From contig NZ_JAOXSR010000006.1 of NCBI RefSeq assembly GCF_026163685.1, positions 62,001 to 126,000 on the forward strand: a stretch of 64,000 nt of DNA, in the 5' to 3' direction. Below, piece after piece: positions 1 to 8,589 of the stretch. Numbering within the stretch: position 1 is the first letter of the stretch; each line of letters opens with the position of its first letter. Source of the DNA: Oerskovia flava. Its GTDB lineage: Bacteria; Actinomycetota; Actinomycetes; Actinomycetales; Cellulomonadaceae. A program made the position numbers and the translations under genes. The notes below the pieces were generated by a model. It was not told where the DNA came from. It saw only the letters and a list, made by a program, of their open reading frames with translations, and did not search any database.

Positions 1-529
1 ACGTGATCGCGAGGACGTAGAGCACGATCATGGCGATCGCGCCGCACCACTCGAGCGCGGTGGCGTCGGCGCGGAAGCCGATGAGGAACGCGACGCCGAA
101 GACGATCACCGTGGACACGAGGTTCTTCACGACGCTCGCCACGACGTGGCCGGTGAGCATCGTCGAGCTCGCGATCGGCAGGGAGCGGAACCGGTCGACG
201 ATCCCGCCCGCCATGTCCTGCTGGACCGCGAGCGCCGTGTTCGACGCCCCGTACCCCGCGCAGAGCAGGATCACGCCGGGCGTCGCGTAGGTGATGTAGT
301 CGGTGCCGACCTGCATCGCCCCGCCGAAGACGTAGACGAACAGCAGCATCATCATCACGGGCAGCAGCACGGCGAGGAGCAGCTCGTCGGGGTCGCGGCG
401 CACGAGGCGCAGCGACCGTCCGATCATCGTGCCGGTGTCGGCCACGAGGTGGCGCACGCGGTGCCGGGCGGGGCCGGGTGCGCGGTGGGTGGAGGTGCCC
501 GACGGCGGGGCGAGGGTCTGGGCGGTCAT
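1..529 (-). CDS. DrrB-like ABC-2 exporter permease (3' end outside window)
   Basis: This is the membrane half of a drug or lipid exporter of the daunorubicin-resistance type. The visible 176 residues contain a hydrophilic N-terminus, a first membrane segment rich in Leu/Met/Val, and the family motif DMAGGIVDRFRSLP just before a second hydrophobic stretch. The ATG at 529 overlaps the stop of the ATPase gene in an ATGA, so the two are translationally coupled. The C-terminal half lies beyond position 1. Substrate cannot be read from sequence. Confidence 0.88.
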   Translation of the reverse strand, partial: MTAQTLAPPSGTSTHRAPGPARHRVRHLVADTGTMIGRSLRLVRRDPDELLLAVLLPVMMMLLFVYVFGGAMQVGTDYITYATPGVILLCAGYGASNTALAVQQDMAGGIVDRFRSLPIASSTMLTGHVVASVVKNLVSTVIVFGVAFLIGFRADATALEWCGAIAMIVLYVLAIT

Positions 530-1563
530 GCTGCGGTCTCCTGTTCGGTCCGGGCGCGATCGGCCCGGTCTGTCCCGTCGGTCGCGGTGGCGCGGGCCGT
601 GCGGGCGGTGTGTCCGGTGAGGGTGAGGAAGACGTCGTCGAGCGTGGGGGCGCGGACCTCCCAGGAGGTGGGCACGACCGCGGTGGCCTCGACGGCTGCC
701 AGGACGGAGCGCACGTGGGGCACGGACCCGTCGGTCGGCACGCGCAGGCGGGTGCCGTCCCGCGTGAGGTCGAGCGCGGCGGCGACCAGCGCGGCGTCGG
801 CCACGGTGGCGAACGTCAGCTCGACGCCCGCGTCCCCGACCTGGCGCTTGAGCTCGGAGGAGGTGCCCTCGGCGACGACGCTGCCGTCGTCGATGAGGGC
901 GATGCGGTCGGCGAGCTGGTCGGCCTCCTCGAGGTACTGCGTGGTGAGGAACAGGCTCGTGCCGCGCGCGACGACGTCGCGGATGACGTCCCACATCGTC
1001 TGGCGGCTGCGGGGGTCGAGCCCGGTGGTGGGTTCGTCGAGGAACATCACCTGCGGGTGCGCGAGCAGGCCCGCGGCGAGGTCGAGGCGGCGGCGCATGC
1101 CGCCCGAGTACGTCCCGACCCGGCGCCCGGCGGCGTCCGTGAGGTCGAACGCCGTGAGGAGCTCCTCGACGCGGGGGGCCACGGCGCGCCGCGGCAGGTG
1201 GGCGAGGCGCGCCATCATCGTGAGGTTCTCGGCGCCGGTCTGCTTGTCGTCCACGGCCGCGTACTGGCCGGTGAGGCTGATGACCTCGCGCACCCGGGCG
1301 GCGTCGTGCACGACGTCGAGGCCGGCCACGGTCGCCCGGCCCGCGTCGGGCGCGAGGAGCGTGGAGAGGATCCGCACGGAGGTGGTCTTGCCGGCCCCGT
1401 TGGGGCCGAGGAGGGCGAGGACCTCGCCGCGGTGGAGCGTGAGGTCGAGGCCGGTGAGGACGGTGGTGCGCCGTCTCGCCGGGCCGAAGCTCTTGTGCAG
1501 GCCCTCGGCGCGGACGGCGACGTCCGCGCCGGCGGAGCGGCTGGTCGACGAGCGGGTGGTCAT
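526..1563 (-). CDS. DrrA-like ABC exporter ATP-binding protein
   Basis: ATPase that powers export with the permease encoded just downstream. The 345-residue product has Walker A GPNGAGKT at about residues 53-60, the ABC signature YSGGMRRR near 151-158 and Walker B VMFLDEP near 172-178, followed by the D-loop region. The C-terminal 100 residues form the extra domain typical of DrrA-type proteins (full length about 330). I chose the ATG at 1563; an in-frame upstream ATG at 1614 would add 17 residues that do not resemble the family. A divergent TetR gene next to it suggests drug- or lipid-responsive control. Confidence 0.9.
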   Translation of the reverse strand: MTTRSSTSRSAGADVAVRAEGLHKSFGPARRRTTVLTGLDLTLHRGEVLALLGPNGAGKTTSVRILSTLLAPDAGRATVAGLDVVHDAARVREVISLTGQYAAVDDKQTGAENLTMMARLAHLPRRAVAPRVEELLTAFDLTDAAGRRVGTYSGGMRRRLDLAAGLLAHPQVMFLDEPTTGLDPRSRQTMWDVIRDVVARGTSLFLTTQYLEEADQLADRIALIDDGSVVAEGTSSELKRQVGDAGVELTFATVADAALVAAALDLTRDGTRLRVPTDGSVPHVRSVLAAVEATAVVPTSWEVRAPTLDDVFLTLTGHTARTARATATDGTDRADRARTEQETAA

Positions 1564-1597
1564 GGCGTCTCCAGGGTTCGACACTGCGTGGGGCGCA

Positions 1598-1641
1598 AAC
1601 TGTTTATGGTCCACGCTATGAGGTTTAGGGTATACACAGTT
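1598..1641. promoter_or_regulatory. Divergent promoter region and candidate TetR operator
   Basis: Between drrA and the TetR gene lies an AT-richer stretch with an imperfect inverted repeat: AACTGT at 1598-1603 and ACAGTT at 1636-1641, with further partial matches inward (TTTAT against GTATAC). TATACA at 1631-1636 is a plausible -10 box for the TetR gene. The symmetry is imperfect, so the exact operator is uncertain. Confidence 0.4.
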
Positions 1642-1669
1642 GGACGGCGAGAGTCAAGGAGTTCGACGC

Positions 1670-2545
1670 ATGACGCAGCACGAGAGCCCGGACGAGCAGG
1701 GGACGGCCGTCGACGCCGACATGGCTCGTGTGCTCGACCTGCTGTGGAAGGAGCAGCCACGTCCTCGCCGCGGCCCCAAGCCGGCGCTCAGCCTGCCGAG
1801 GATCGTCGACGCCGCCGTCGGTATCGCCGACGCAGAAGGGCTGGCCGCCGTCTCCATGGCGCGGATCGCCGAGGAGCTCGGCTGCTCACCGATGGCCCTC
1901 TACCGGTACGTGGACTCGAAGGACGACCTGCTCGTCCTCATGACCGACACGGTCGCCCGCGACCTGCCCGACATGCCGACCGACCAGGGATGGCGCGTCG
2001 GGCTCGAGGCGTGGACCCGCGCGCAGATCCGCCTGGCCGTCGAGCGCCCCTGGTACCTGGACCTGCCGCTGACGGCGGCGCCGACCGGCCCGACCCGGCT
2101 GCGCTGGCTGGACCGCGGGTTCGCCATGCTGGCGGGCACCGGCCTGGGGTTCGGCGACAAGGTCCAGATCCTGGGCCTCGTCGCCCAGCACGTGCTCGGC
2201 GAGGCCCGCGTGCAGGTCGAGGCGCACCGGGCCGCCGTCCGCGCGGCACGCCTGCGCTCGGGCGTCGGCGACGACGTCCCGGAGTCCGAGATCGACCCCG
2301 CCCTCGTCGCCCAGCTGAACCCGTACGCCGACTTCGAGGAGCTGCTCGCCCGCCTCGCGGACCCCCAGGACTTCCCCGCGCTCTTCAGCGCGGCCGCCGA
2401 AGCGGCGCCCGACCTTTCACCCGGCGGCGCGGGCGAGCCGGTCGGCGACGCACCCGTGGACGACGACGCCGGTGTCGGCATCGAGATCCTGCTCGACGGC
2501 GTCGCGGCCTACATCGCCAAGCGCCAGGCGCAGCAGGGGACCTAG
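1670..2545 (+). CDS. TetR family transcriptional regulator
   Basis: Probable repressor of the divergent drrAB-type exporter. The helix-turn-helix lies at about residues 43-90 (VSMARIAEELGCSPMALYRY), and the long C-terminal ligand-binding part resembles the TetR_C_1 class found beside drug exporters. At 291 residues it is longer than a typical 200-residue TetR, because of a 40-residue basic N-terminal arm and an acidic tail. The ATG at 1670 is preceded by AAGGAG at 1655-1660; a TTG at 1640 is in frame but has no ribosome site. Its stop overlaps the stop of the convergent neighbour by a few bases. Confidence 0.88.
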   Translation: MTQHESPDEQGTAVDADMARVLDLLWKEQPRPRRGPKPALSLPRIVDAAVGIADAEGLAAVSMARIAEELGCSPMALYRYVDSKDDLLVLMTDTVARDLPDMPTDQGWRVGLEAWTRAQIRLAVERPWYLDLPLTAAPTGPTRLRWLDRGFAMLAGTGLGFGDKVQILGLVAQHVLGEARVQVEAHRAAVRAARLRSGVGDDVPESEIDPALVAQLNPYADFEELLARLADPQDFPALFSAAAEAAPDLSPGGAGEPVGDAPVDDDAGVGIEILLDGVAAYIAKRQAQQGT

Positions 2546-4278
2546 GAGCCCTCCTCCGGGACGTCGAGATCCGACAGGTCGGGCACGTCGATGTCCGGGA
2601 TGTCCAGGTCGAAGGTGGGTGCGTCGAAGGTCGGGACGTCGAAGGTCGGGATATCGATGGGGTCGCGGTCCTCCCACTCCTCCATCCGCTCCTGGTTCTC
2701 CCGCAGGACGCAGGAGATCCGGGTGTAGCGCGAGCCGGCGCACGAGGTCGACCCGCCGGACCCCGGCGTCGCGACGTACCGCCCGTCGGCGTCGTGCTCG
2801 TTCGGCAGGACGGGAACGTGCGCGACGGCGAGCAGGCCCCCCGCACCGAGCACCATGGTCGTCAGGGCGAGGACCACCAGACCGACGGCGCTGCGCGCAC
2901 GACGCCCGGCCCCCGCGGTGGCGGACTCGGCGCCCTCCCGCCGCAGGGCGGCGGCGAGCTCGTGCAGCTGCCAGATGCACAGGAGCAGCGGGAGCACCCA
3001 CGCGACCGCGCCGAGAGCGGCGACGGGCAGCGCGTCCGGACGCGCTGCGCCCAGCACGGACGCCGCGCTGATGAGGGCGAGGAGTGCGACCAGCAGGCCC
3101 CGGAACACCGACGCCGTCCGGTACCCCCCGCGCAGCGCGGCGACGCGCGCGAGCCCGACCTCCGAGGTCCCGACGTACCCGGACTCACGGCCGTGCCGCA
3201 GCATGGTGCGGCGGAGCATGACCGACCCGGTCCCCGCCACGAGCAGGGCGAGCGCGAGGAGGACGAGGAGCCACCGGACGGCGACGGCGTCGCGCACCAC
3301 GAGGAGGGCGACCAGCGCGAGGACCGCGGCGGCCCACCCCACGACCAGCCCGGTCGTGCCGAGACGACCGGGCCAGGTGCCGTCGAGCAGGCTGCGGCGC
3401 ACCAGGGCACGGGGCACGTGCCGCAGCACCGACCACGACCGCAGCGCGGAGACGCCGAGCACCACCGCCAGGACCCCGGCCCAGATCACCAGGAAGCCGA
3501 GCATCGTGTCCCGCATGGTCCACGCCACCAGGAACGCGACGGCGGTGAGGACGGCGACCGCCGTGTCCATCGGGGCGAGCAGCCGCTGCCAGACGCGCAG
3601 GAACAGCACGTACCCGGCCTCGGCGTGCTCGGGGTTCTGCGAGAGGACCCCGACGAGCGCCCGGGAGTGCTGCCCGTCGTCGGTCGAGAGCTGGGCGTTC
3701 GCGTAGAGCAGGCCCTCGTGCTCCGGGGACGTCGCCAGGCCCTGCCGCACGAGCCCGCGGGCGCGGTCGCGCTCCCCGAGCCGGGCGTGGATCGACGCCG
3801 CGCCCAGCAGGCGGCTCGGGTTCTCCGGCTCGAGCTCGAGCGCCCGGCCGATCCGGTCCATCGCCAGCGCGCGGTCCGTGCGCCGCACCCGACCGCTCGT
3901 GAGCACGTCGGCGTGCTGCACGAGGGTCGCGGCGTCGTCGGGCTGGAGCTCGATCGCGCGTTCGACGGCGGCGCGCGCCTCGGTCAGCCGGCCGCGGTTC
4001 TGCAGCGCGACGGACAGCAGCACGTGGCCCTGCCCGTAGTCCGGGGAGCCCGCCACGACCTGCTCGAGGATCCGCTGCGCGTCCGCGGAGCGCTGCAGCC
4101 GCAGGTGCAGCCACCCCGACGTCAGGTGGAGGCGGAGGTCGTCCGGGTGCTCGGCCAGCGCGGCCTCGATCCCCTCGAGCGCCTGCTCGGGCCGACCGGC
4201 GTCGACCAGCATCTCGGCGCGGGTGACGTACCCGCCGACCGGGTCCTGCACGGGCCGGGGCGTGGAACCGGTCGTCAC
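2542..4278 (-). CDS. TPR-repeat multi-pass membrane protein
   Basis: Function unknown; architecture is clear. Residues 15-230 of 578 are tetratricopeptide-like repeats (for example EQALEGIEAALAEHPDD and RLTEARAAVERAIELQPDD), which usually bind protein partners. Then come about eight hydrophobic segments (near 238-277, 320-375, 425-460 and 495-515), and an outward or cytosolic acidic tail with short repeats of the type DxPTFD. The GTG start at 4278 overlaps the stop of the AAA+ gene (GTGA), so the two are coupled and probably work together, perhaps as a membrane-bound AAA machine. I know of no characterised homologue. Confidence 0.75.
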   Translation of the reverse strand: MTTGSTPRPVQDPVGGYVTRAEMLVDAGRPEQALEGIEAALAEHPDDLRLHLTSGWLHLRLQRSADAQRILEQVVAGSPDYGQGHVLLSVALQNRGRLTEARAAVERAIELQPDDAATLVQHADVLTSGRVRRTDRALAMDRIGRALELEPENPSRLLGAASIHARLGERDRARGLVRQGLATSPEHEGLLYANAQLSTDDGQHSRALVGVLSQNPEHAEAGYVLFLRVWQRLLAPMDTAVAVLTAVAFLVAWTMRDTMLGFLVIWAGVLAVVLGVSALRSWSVLRHVPRALVRRSLLDGTWPGRLGTTGLVVGWAAAVLALVALLVVRDAVAVRWLLVLLALALLVAGTGSVMLRRTMLRHGRESGYVGTSEVGLARVAALRGGYRTASVFRGLLVALLALISAASVLGAARPDALPVAALGAVAWVLPLLLCIWQLHELAAALRREGAESATAGAGRRARSAVGLVVLALTTMVLGAGGLLAVAHVPVLPNEHDADGRYVATPGSGGSTSCAGSRYTRISCVLRENQERMEEWEDRDPIDIPTFDVPTFDAPTFDLDIPDIDVPDLSDLDVPEEGS

Positions 4279-5633
4279 AGCATCCGGCGCGACCGCAGGT
4301 ACGCCCCCAGCTCGTCGTAGCGCCCGTCGTTGTTGGCGAACGACACGACGTTGCGCGCGGAGTGGAGCCACGCCGTCGTCGACGGGCGCACCTCGGACAG
4401 GGCCGCCCGCACGTCGTCCATGGTGATCGGCCGGATCTCGCCGGAGGCGATCGAGTCCATCATCGCCTTCTCGGCGGCCGAGGCGCACAGGTGCTCCAGG
4501 TCGGCGCCGGAGAACCCGTCGGTCTGGTCCACGATCGTCGACAGCGAGATGCCCGCGATCGGTCGACCCTCGAGGTAGTGGCGCAGGATCGACTCGCGCG
4601 CCGGCGCGTCCGGCGGGAGCACGAGGACCATGCGGTCGAACCGGCCGGGGCGCAGCAGGGCGCTGTCGACGTCCCACGGGTGGTTCGTCGCGCCGAGCAC
4701 GAACAGACCGTCGTTGTCGGACCCCATGCCGTCCATCTCCTGCAGGAGCTGGTTGACGACCGTCCGCATGCCCGACGACCCCGTGTACTGGGTCCGCTTG
4801 CCCCCGATCGCGTCGACCTCGTCGAGGAAGAGGACCGCAGGCGCCAGCTCCCGCGCGCGCTGGAAGAGGTTGTGCAGGTTCTGCTCGCTCTCCCCGATGT
4901 ACTTGTCGAGGATGTCCGCGAGCGTCACCGTGAGGAACCGCGCGCCGAGCTCGCCGGCGACCGCGCGCGCCATGAACGTCTTGCCCGTCCCGGGGGGCCC
5001 GTAGAGCAGCAGCCCGCCACGCAAGGACTTGCCGAACGCCCGGGCGATCGACTGGTTGCGCATCGGCTCGAGGAACGCCTCGCGGATGCGCTTCTTCACG
5101 GACTCCAGGCCGCCGACGTCGTCCAGCGTGATCGTCTCGCGGGAGACCTCGAGCAGCCCGTCGGCCGAGGGAGCGTCGTCGCGGGCGGGGACGAGGAACG
5201 GCTCGTCGCGCGGTTCCGCGGGCGCGGCGTCCTCCACGAACGGTCGCGGCACATCGATGCCCATCTCCGCCTCCACCCGCTCCCAGTCGAAGCCCGGAGC
5301 GTCCGACGACGGCGCCTCCTCGGCGGGGACCGCGTCGTCCGCGGACGGGGTCGGGTCCTGGTGCGGTGACGAGGGCGGCGCCGGGGACGAGGCGGGGGGC
5401 GTCGTCGCCTCCGCGGTCGCGGGGGCCTGCGTCGTCAGCGCGGTCGCGGCCTCGGTGACGAGGGCGAGGGCGGCGCCGTTGGTGGGGTCCAGGCGCAGAG
5501 CGGTGCTGGCGTTCTCGAGCGCCTCGGCGGGGCGCTCGTGCAGGAGCAGGAGGCGGGCGTACTGGACGCGCAGGGGCGCGTCGTCGGGGGCTGCCTGCAC
5601 GGCGACGGCCATGTGCTCCAGGACGTTCGACAC
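4275..5633 (-). CDS. AAA+ ATPase with N-terminal TPR-like region
   Basis: Cytosolic ATPase of the FtsH/CDC48/katanin-like AAA class. The 452-residue protein has a TPR-like segment at about 15-65, a Pro/Ala-rich linker to about 160, then one AAA domain: Walker A GPPGTGKT at 212-219, pore-loop-like KYIGESE near 244-250, Walker B VLFLDE at 267-272 and the arginine-finger region RPGRFDR. No protease or second AAA domain follows, so it is likely a remodelling factor. The N-terminal TPR plus AAA order recalls EccA of type VII secretion, but the AAA domain is of a different subclass and no ESX genes are near. The GTG at 5633 is chosen because GAGGAG sits 7 bases upstream. Confidence 0.82.
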   Translation of the reverse strand: MSNVLEHMAVAVQAAPDDAPLRVQYARLLLLHERPAEALENASTALRLDPTNGAALALVTEAATALTTQAPATAEATTPPASSPAPPSSPHQDPTPSADDAVPAEEAPSSDAPGFDWERVEAEMGIDVPRPFVEDAAPAEPRDEPFLVPARDDAPSADGLLEVSRETITLDDVGGLESVKKRIREAFLEPMRNQSIARAFGKSLRGGLLLYGPPGTGKTFMARAVAGELGARFLTVTLADILDKYIGESEQNLHNLFQRARELAPAVLFLDEVDAIGGKRTQYTGSSGMRTVVNQLLQEMDGMGSDNDGLFVLGATNHPWDVDSALLRPGRFDRMVLVLPPDAPARESILRHYLEGRPIAGISLSTIVDQTDGFSGADLEHLCASAAEKAMMDSIASGEIRPITMDDVRAALSEVRPSTTAWLHSARNVVSFANNDGRYDELGAYLRSRRML

Positions 5634-5797
5634 GGAAGGGCTCCTCGGCTGGGCTGGACGTCGGGTGGCGTACCGGACAAGTCTGCACCGTCCGGGGCGC
5701 GACCCTGGCCGTGCACAGCCCGACCGGACATCGTGTCCGTCCACAGCGCAGCACGCGGGTGGTGCACCCTGTGGGTGATCTCCGCGAGAGTTGACCC

Positions 5798-6415
5798 GTG
5801 ACGAACCCAGCAGAGCCCGTAGCCGCCGGCCCGCCTGACGCCAATCCGCCCGGCGCGCGCTGCTTCGGCGACGGGGACCCGCTGTACGCGGACTACCACG
5901 ACACCGAGTGGGGAGTCCCGGTGCACGGCGAGGCCGCGCTGCTGGAACGCCTCGCGCTCGAGGGCTTCCAGTCGGGTCTGAGCTGGATCACGGTCCTGCG
6001 CAAGCGGCCCGCCTTCCGCGAGGTCTTCCGTGAGTTCGATCCCGTGCAGGTCGCGGCGTTCGAGGCGGACGACGTCGCGCGCCTCCTCGCTGACGCCCGC
6101 ATCATCCGCAACCGGGCCAAGATCGAGGCGACGATCACCAACGCGCAGGCGGTCGTGCGGCTCCACGAGCAGGGCCGCACCCTCGACGAGCTGTTCTGGT
6201 CGTTCGCCCCCTCCCCCGACGAGCGCCCGCAGCGCCCGGCCACCTGGACGGACGTGCCTGGGTTCACATCCGCGTCCACCACGATGTCGAAGACGCTCAA
6301 GAAGGAAGGCTTCCGCTTCGTGGGCCCCACCACCGCGTACGCCGCGATGCAGGCGTGCGGGCTCGTCGACGACCACCTCACGACGTGCCCCGTCGTCCTC
6401 GCGCGGGAGACCTGA
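5798..6415 (+). CDS. tag: DNA-3-methyladenine glycosylase I
   Basis: Excises 3-methyladenine from alkylated DNA in base excision repair. The 205-residue protein shows the family hallmarks: an N-terminal Cys followed by YADYHDTEWG, the helix LERLALEGFQSGLSW carrying the catalytic Glu, LRKRPAFREVF, and a C-terminal DDHLTTCPV with the His and Cys of the zinc site. Length fits (about 190-205). The GTG at 5798 has no clear Shine-Dalgarno sequence. It stands alone, divergent from the AAA gene. Confidence 0.95.
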   Translation: MTNPAEPVAAGPPDANPPGARCFGDGDPLYADYHDTEWGVPVHGEAALLERLALEGFQSGLSWITVLRKRPAFREVFREFDPVQVAAFEADDVARLLADARIIRNRAKIEATITNAQAVVRLHEQGRTLDELFWSFAPSPDERPQRPATWTDVPGFTSASTTMSKTLKKEGFRFVGPTTAYAAMQACGLVDDHLTTCPVVLARET

Positions 6416-6497
6416 GCCGCTCCCGACGCGCGAGCCGTCGCCATCGTTGCGAGGGTGGACGGACCCGAACGACAACCCGGAACGAGGAGGACAGCAG

Positions 6498-6947
6498 ATG
6501 ACCACCGTCATCAAGACCGTCGACGTCCAGGTGCCCGTCCGCACTGCCTACGACCAGTGGACGCAGTTCGAGGAGTTCCCGCACTTCATGGAGGGCGTCG
6601 AGAAGGTCGTCCAGATCGACGACCGGCGCACGCACTGGTCCACGAAGATCGGGGGTGCAGAGCGCGCGTTCGACGCCGAGATCACGGAGCAGCACCCGGA
6701 CGAGCGCGTGGCGTGGAAGAGCACGTCCGGACCGACGCACGCAGGGGTCGTCACGTTCCACCGCCTGAGCGACGCCGAGACGCGCGTGACCGTGCAGATG
6801 GACTGGGAGCCCGACGGGCTCGTGGAGAAGATCGGCAGCGCGCTCGACGTCGACGACCGCCGCGTCCAGGGCGACCTGGACCGCTTCAAGAAGTTCATCG
6901 AGTCGCGAGGCACCGAGACCGGTGCGTGGCGTGGCGACGTGAACTAG
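6498..6947 (+). CDS. SRPBCC (polyketide cyclase/START-like) protein
   Basis: Small lipid- or ligand-binding fold protein of 149 residues, of the cyclase/dehydrase type. It begins with the typical pattern VDVQVPVRTAYDQWTQFEEFPHFM and ends with a long C-terminal helix (QGDLDRFKKFIESR) that closes the cavity. GAGGAGG precedes the ATG at 6498. The ligand is unknown; relatives in actinobacteria are common and usually annotated only by fold. It sits between tag and the serine dehydratase with no evident operon partner. Confidence 0.82.
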   Translation: MTTVIKTVDVQVPVRTAYDQWTQFEEFPHFMEGVEKVVQIDDRRTHWSTKIGGAERAFDAEITEQHPDERVAWKSTSGPTHAGVVTFHRLSDAETRVTVQMDWEPDGLVEKIGSALDVDDRRVQGDLDRFKKFIESRGTETGAWRGDVN

Positions 6948-7016
6948 CGCGTGGACGCGGGGCGCACTCCCCGGCGCCTCGCGTCCCTCCCACCGGGCGG
7001 GTGCGATCATGGCGGC

Positions 7017-8456
7017 ATGAGCGCCTACGTCTCCGCCCTCGATCTGTTCTCGATCGGCGTGGGGCCGTCCAGCTCGCACACGGTCGGCCCGATGCGCGCG
7101 GCGACCGCGTTCGTCACGGGGCTCGCCGAGCGTGGGGAGCTCTCGCGCGTCGCGGCCCTCCGGGTGGTGCTGTGCGGATCGCTCGGCGCGACGGGCATCG
7201 GGCACGGCACGCCCGACGCGGTCGTCGCCGGTCTGGTCGGGCTCGACCCCCGGACGTGCGATCCCGGCCGGCTGCCCGGCGGGTGGGAAAAGCTGGGCGA
7301 CGGCACCCCGGTGGACCTGCTCGGCGAGCACCGCATCACGCTGACCAGCTCCGACGTGCGCCTCGCCCCGCTCACGCACCTCCCGGGGCACCCCAACGGC
7401 ATGCGCTTCACCGCTCTCGACGCCGCCGGCACGACGATCTCCGAAGTCGTCTCCTACTCCGTCGGCGGCGGCTTCGTCCTCACCGCCGACGAGCTCGCGG
7501 CCGCCGCGGCCGACGAGGCCGCACAGGTCGCCGCCGAGCTCGCGGGCGAGGCGATCGACCCCGCTACCGAGCCGACGGGCGTCCCGTACCCGTTCGCGAA
7601 CGCGGCCGAACTGCTCGCGACCTGCGAGCGCCACGGCCTGACGATCGCCGAGGCGGCGTGGGCGAACGAGACGGCGCTGCGTCCGGCGGTCGAGGTCGGT
7701 GCCGGGCTCGACACGATCTGGCAGGCGATGAGCGCGTGCGTGGATGCCGGGCTCCAGCGCGAGGGGGTGCTGCCCGGACGGCTGAAGGTCCGGCGTCGTG
7801 CACGCGCCCAGCGGGAACGGCTGGAGGCCGCGCAGGCGCAGGGGGTGGACACGACCATCGAGTGGCTGCAGGCCTTCGCGATGGCCGTCAACGAGGAGAA
7901 CGCCGACGGTCGCCGCGTGGTGACGGCGCCAACGAACGGGGCGGCCGGGATCATCCCGGCGGTCGGGCGCCACGTGCTGCGCACGCGCCCGGAGCTTGCC
8001 GATGCGGGCCGGGCGGAGACCGCGATGCGCACGTACCTGCTGACGGCGGCGGCGATCGGCGCCCTCTACAAGCGCAACGCGTCGATCTCGGGCGCGGAGG
8101 CGGGCTGCCAGGGCGAGGTGGGCTCGGCGTGCTCGATGGCGGCGGCAGGAGTCTGCGCGGTGCTCGGCGGGACGCCCGCGCAGGTGGAGAACGCGGCCGA
8201 GATCGCGATGGAGCACAACCTGGGGCTGACGTGCGACCCCGTCGGCGGGCTCGTGCAGGTGCCGTGCATCGAGCGCAACGCCATCGCGGCGTGCACGGCG
8301 GTGTCCGCGGCGCGCCTGGCCCTGCAGGGCGACGGGTCGCACGTCGTGTCCCTGGACACCGTCATCGAGACGATGCGCCAGACGGGCGTCGACATGTCGA
8401 CCAAGTACAAGGAGACCTCGACGGGCGGCCTGGCGGTCAACGTCGTCGAGTGCTGA
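7017..8456 (+). CDS. sdaA: L-serine ammonia-lyase, single chain
   Basis: Converts L-serine to pyruvate and ammonia with an oxygen-sensitive [4Fe-4S] cluster. The 479-residue protein carries the beta domain motif GVGPSSSHTVGPMRA at about 15-29 and the alpha domain with the cysteine-containing motifs EAGCQGEVGSACSMAAA and NLGLTCDPVGG. Fusion of alpha and beta domains in one chain is the usual bacterial SdaA/SdaB form. The ATG at 7017 has no ribosome site; GATCAT at 7005-7010 lies 6 bases upstream, so the mRNA may be leaderless. Confidence 0.95.
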   Translation: MSAYVSALDLFSIGVGPSSSHTVGPMRAATAFVTGLAERGELSRVAALRVVLCGSLGATGIGHGTPDAVVAGLVGLDPRTCDPGRLPGGWEKLGDGTPVDLLGEHRITLTSSDVRLAPLTHLPGHPNGMRFTALDAAGTTISEVVSYSVGGGFVLTADELAAAAADEAAQVAAELAGEAIDPATEPTGVPYPFANAAELLATCERHGLTIAEAAWANETALRPAVEVGAGLDTIWQAMSACVDAGLQREGVLPGRLKVRRRARAQRERLEAAQAQGVDTTIEWLQAFAMAVNEENADGRRVVTAPTNGAAGIIPAVGRHVLRTRPELADAGRAETAMRTYLLTAAAIGALYKRNASISGAEAGCQGEVGSACSMAAAGVCAVLGGTPAQVENAAEIAMEHNLGLTCDPVGGLVQVPCIERNAIAACTAVSAARLALQGDGSHVVSLDTVIETMRQTGVDMSTKYKETSTGGLAVNVVEC

Positions 8457-8474
8457 GGCGGAGCGCCCGCGAAG

Positions 8475-8543
8475 TAGAACCCCTGTCGCCCAGGTAGTAC
8501 CGAGGTAACGCACTGGGGTTCTCTCTCGGCGACAGGGGTTCTA
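8475..8543. repeat. Inverted repeat of a GTAGAACCCC family
   Basis: After sdaA, a perfect 16-base arm at 8475-8490 (starting TAGAACCCC) pairs with 8528-8543. The 37-base loop contains ACTGGGGTTCT, which matches the other member of the family at 36911-36977. It could act as the sdaA terminator, but the shared words with the distant copy suggest a dispersed palindromic repeat. Confidence 0.7.
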
Positions 8544-8589
8544 TGTCGGGTGGTCTGGCGCGGCGGGGGTGGGAGTCCTACCGTGAACC

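Noticed and set aside
478-4320. A 1280-codon open frame on the plus strand across drrA, TetR and the TPR gene
   Set aside because: It runs over three recognisable genes, with Arg/Gly/Pro-rich composition and no motif; an artefact of few stop codons at this GC content.
4279-5844. Minus-strand open reading continuing upstream from the TPR protein to 5844
   Set aside because: The upstream part is out of frame with the AAA+ gene, which has all its motifs; the GTGA overlap gives the true TPR start at 4278.
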